DNA of 48,309 nt from Actinomycetes bacterium (lineage in GTDB: Bacteria; Actinomycetota; Acidimicrobiia; Acidimicrobiales; Bog-793), in NCBI GenBank assembly GCA_021796545.1, contig JAKABX010000004.1, forward strand, positions 1 through 48,309, read 5' to 3'. Positions 47,215-48,309 of the stretch are shown here, piece by piece. The notes beneath the pieces are model-generated. The model did not search any database. It was not told the DNA's origin and saw only the letters and a program-made list of their open reading frames with translations. Each line of letters starts with the position of its first letter. Position 1 is the first letter of the stretch. A program made the position numbers and the translations under genes.

Positions 47215-48309
47215 TCAGAAGAGCGCGTCGAGCGCGGCGACCGCCGCGGCTTCGAGCGCGCGGTGCGCGGCGAGGTTCGCCCTCCGCTCCGAAACCACGA
47301 CGGCGACGTCGAGGCCTCCGGGCTCGCGGGCGCAGAACGCGGCGAGCTCCTCGGGGCTCTCGACGACGACGCTGTCGTGGCCGCAGGCAGCCGCCAGCGC
47401 CGCGACGTCGACGCGCTGGGGGGTGGCGAAGACCCGCTCGAAGTCCGCGCGGGGAAGTCCCGCTGCGTAGGGCAGGAAGGAGAAGATCCCGCCGCCGCCG
47501 TTGTCGACGACGACGAGGCGTGCCGGGGGGACGAGCTCGGCCGCGCCGAAGACGAGCGCGGAGAGGTCGTGGAGGAACGCGAGGTCCCCGACGAGTCCCG
47601 TCGCCGCCGGCTCGCCCGCTGCATGGCAGGCCGCGGCCACGCCGACCACCGTGGAGGAGACGCCGTCGATCCCGTTCGCGCCCCGGTTCGCGAGCACCCG
47701 CGGCGCGCCGGCACGGGGACGCGCGAACCATTCGAGGTCGCGCACGGGCATCGACGACGACGCGAAGACCGTGGCAGCGGCGGGGAGCGCCGCGACCAGG
47801 GTCCGTGCGACCCCCGGCTCGCTCAGGTGCTTCTCGGCGGCGAAGACGGCGTCGAAGGCCTGCTGGGTCGCGGCCTCCGCCGCCGCCCATGCCGCTGCGT
47901 ACTCCCCGTCGCCGGGCCCGACGGACGGGGCGAGCGCCCCGGCGAGCGCACCAGGGTCCGCGCGCACCACGAGCGTTGCGCGTCGCTCGGGGTCCGCTGT
48001 GCGGCCGTGGGGGTCGACCAGCACCTGGGGGACCTCGGGTGCCAGCGCGTCGAGGAAGCCGGCGAGGGCCTTGGACGCCGGCGGGCTCCCGAGTCGGATG
48101 ACGAGGTCCGGAACCAGGGCGGCGCGGGCCGCGGCGCTGCGCAGCACGTGGTCCGCAGCGCCGACCACCGTCGCCCCCGGTGCGCCGGGATCCCGGGGCC
48201 AGCCCCGCCCGTCCTCGGCGAGGACGAGGCCCGCGGCGGCGGCGAGCTCCCGCCAGGGCTCCTTGGCACGCCGCCGCGGCGCCTGGGCACCTGCCAGGAC
48301 CAGGACGCG
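47215..48309 (-). CDS. menD: MenD, menaquinone biosynthesis thiamine-diphosphate enzyme, C-terminal part
   Basis: The frame is open to the window edge, so about 364 C-terminal codons are present. MenD adds a succinyl semialdehyde unit from 2-oxoglutarate to isochorismate. Visible motifs are ASSSMPVRDLEWF, NRGANGIDGVSSTVVGVA, the ThDP/Mg loop start GDLAFLHDLSALVFGA and VVDNGGGGIFSFLP. These match MenD rather than acetolactate synthase. The ORF continues past 48168 with VLVLAGAQAPRRRAKEPWRE in the central domain. It indicates menaquinone-based respiration. It converges on the PhyH gene across a gene-free stretch. Confidence 0.92.
   Translation of the reverse strand, partial: RVLVLAGAQAPRRRAKEPWRELAAAAGLVLAEDGRGWPRDPGAPGATVVGAADHVLRSAAARAALVPDLVIRLGSPPASKALAGFLDALAPEVPQVLVDPHGRTADPERRATLVVRADPGALAGALAPSVGPGDGEYAAAWAAAEAATQQAFDAVFAAEKHLSEPGVARTLVAALPAAATVFASSSMPVRDLEWFARPRAGAPRVLANRGANGIDGVSSTVVGVAAACHAAGEPAATGLVGDLAFLHDLSALVFGAAELVPPARLVVVDNGGGGIFSFLPYAAGLPRADFERVFATPQRVDVAALAAACGHDSVVVESPEELAAFCAREPGGLDVAVVVSERRANLAAHRALEAAAVAALDALF

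Noticed and set aside
46608-48101. Long plus-strand frame running from the gene-free interval into menD
   Set aside because: It is Arg/Pro-rich throughout, has no motif, and half of it is antisense to menD.

Overview
The window is about 48 kb of very GC-rich DNA from an actinobacterial-type chromosome. The best marker is an actinobacterial integration host factor gene (mihF) in the order mihF-gmk-rpoZ-coaBC-metK-priA. The order aroC-aroKB-aroQ-pepP-efp-nusB and a pyrR-led pyrimidine operon fit the same group. I suspect a deep-branching lineage such as Acidimicrobiia or Thermoleophilia, because aroK and aroB are fused and several genes look leaderless, but the class cannot be fixed from sequence alone. 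There are no rRNA or tRNA genes, insertion sequences or CRISPR arrays that I can see.

Layout. 1-4116 (minus): mihF, gmk, rpoZ, coaBC, metK and the start of priA, tightly overlapped. 4436-10572 (plus): a complete dipeptide/oligopeptide-type ABC importer (binding protein, two permeases, two ATPases) that separates mihF from pyrF. 10595-19602 (minus): the UMP-synthesis operon pyrR-pyrB-pyrC-carA-carB-pyrD-pyrF, with a PyrR-binding RNA hairpin in its leader. 19786-20368: an Hsp20 gene behind a CIRCE operator. 20365-27507 (minus): HAD phosphatase, PurM-like protein, nusB, efp, pepP-type peptidase, aroQ, fused aroKB and aroC. 27549-28196: a NifU/NfuA-type Fe-S protein. 28263-31781 (plus): ATP-grasp enzyme, radical SAM protein with a CCAEP tail, and a cysteine-rich protein. 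31721-35862: a small zinc-ribbon-like protein, a 79-residue protein, an RNase D-like nuclease, a flavin reductase-like protein, a secreted protein and tyrS. 35983-36877: a frame-broken DUF169 pseudogene. 37208-46536 (plus): a nucleoside-scavenging cluster. 47215-48309 (minus): the C-terminal part of menD.

The nucleoside cluster reads as one pathway. A GntR/UTRA regulator precedes a BMP/PnrA-type nucleoside importer, a PfkB sugar kinase, a nucleoside hydrolase and deoxyribose-phosphate aldolase. Together they could import a (deoxy)nucleoside, hydrolyse it, phosphorylate the free sugar and cleave it, without a nucleoside phosphorylase or phosphopentomutase. A PhyH-type Fe(II)/2-oxoglutarate dioxygenase follows behind a hairpin. 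The importer's binding-protein gene is out of frame at a seven-G run in its signal peptide.

Regulation that can be read directly: a PyrR hairpin 20 nt before pyrR, a CIRCE operator before hsp20, strong GC hairpins after both binding-protein genes, and a recurrent TANNNT hexamer 6-9 nt before start codons that suggests leaderless mRNAs. gmk, and probably priA, start at CTG inside a CTGA overlap with the preceding stop.
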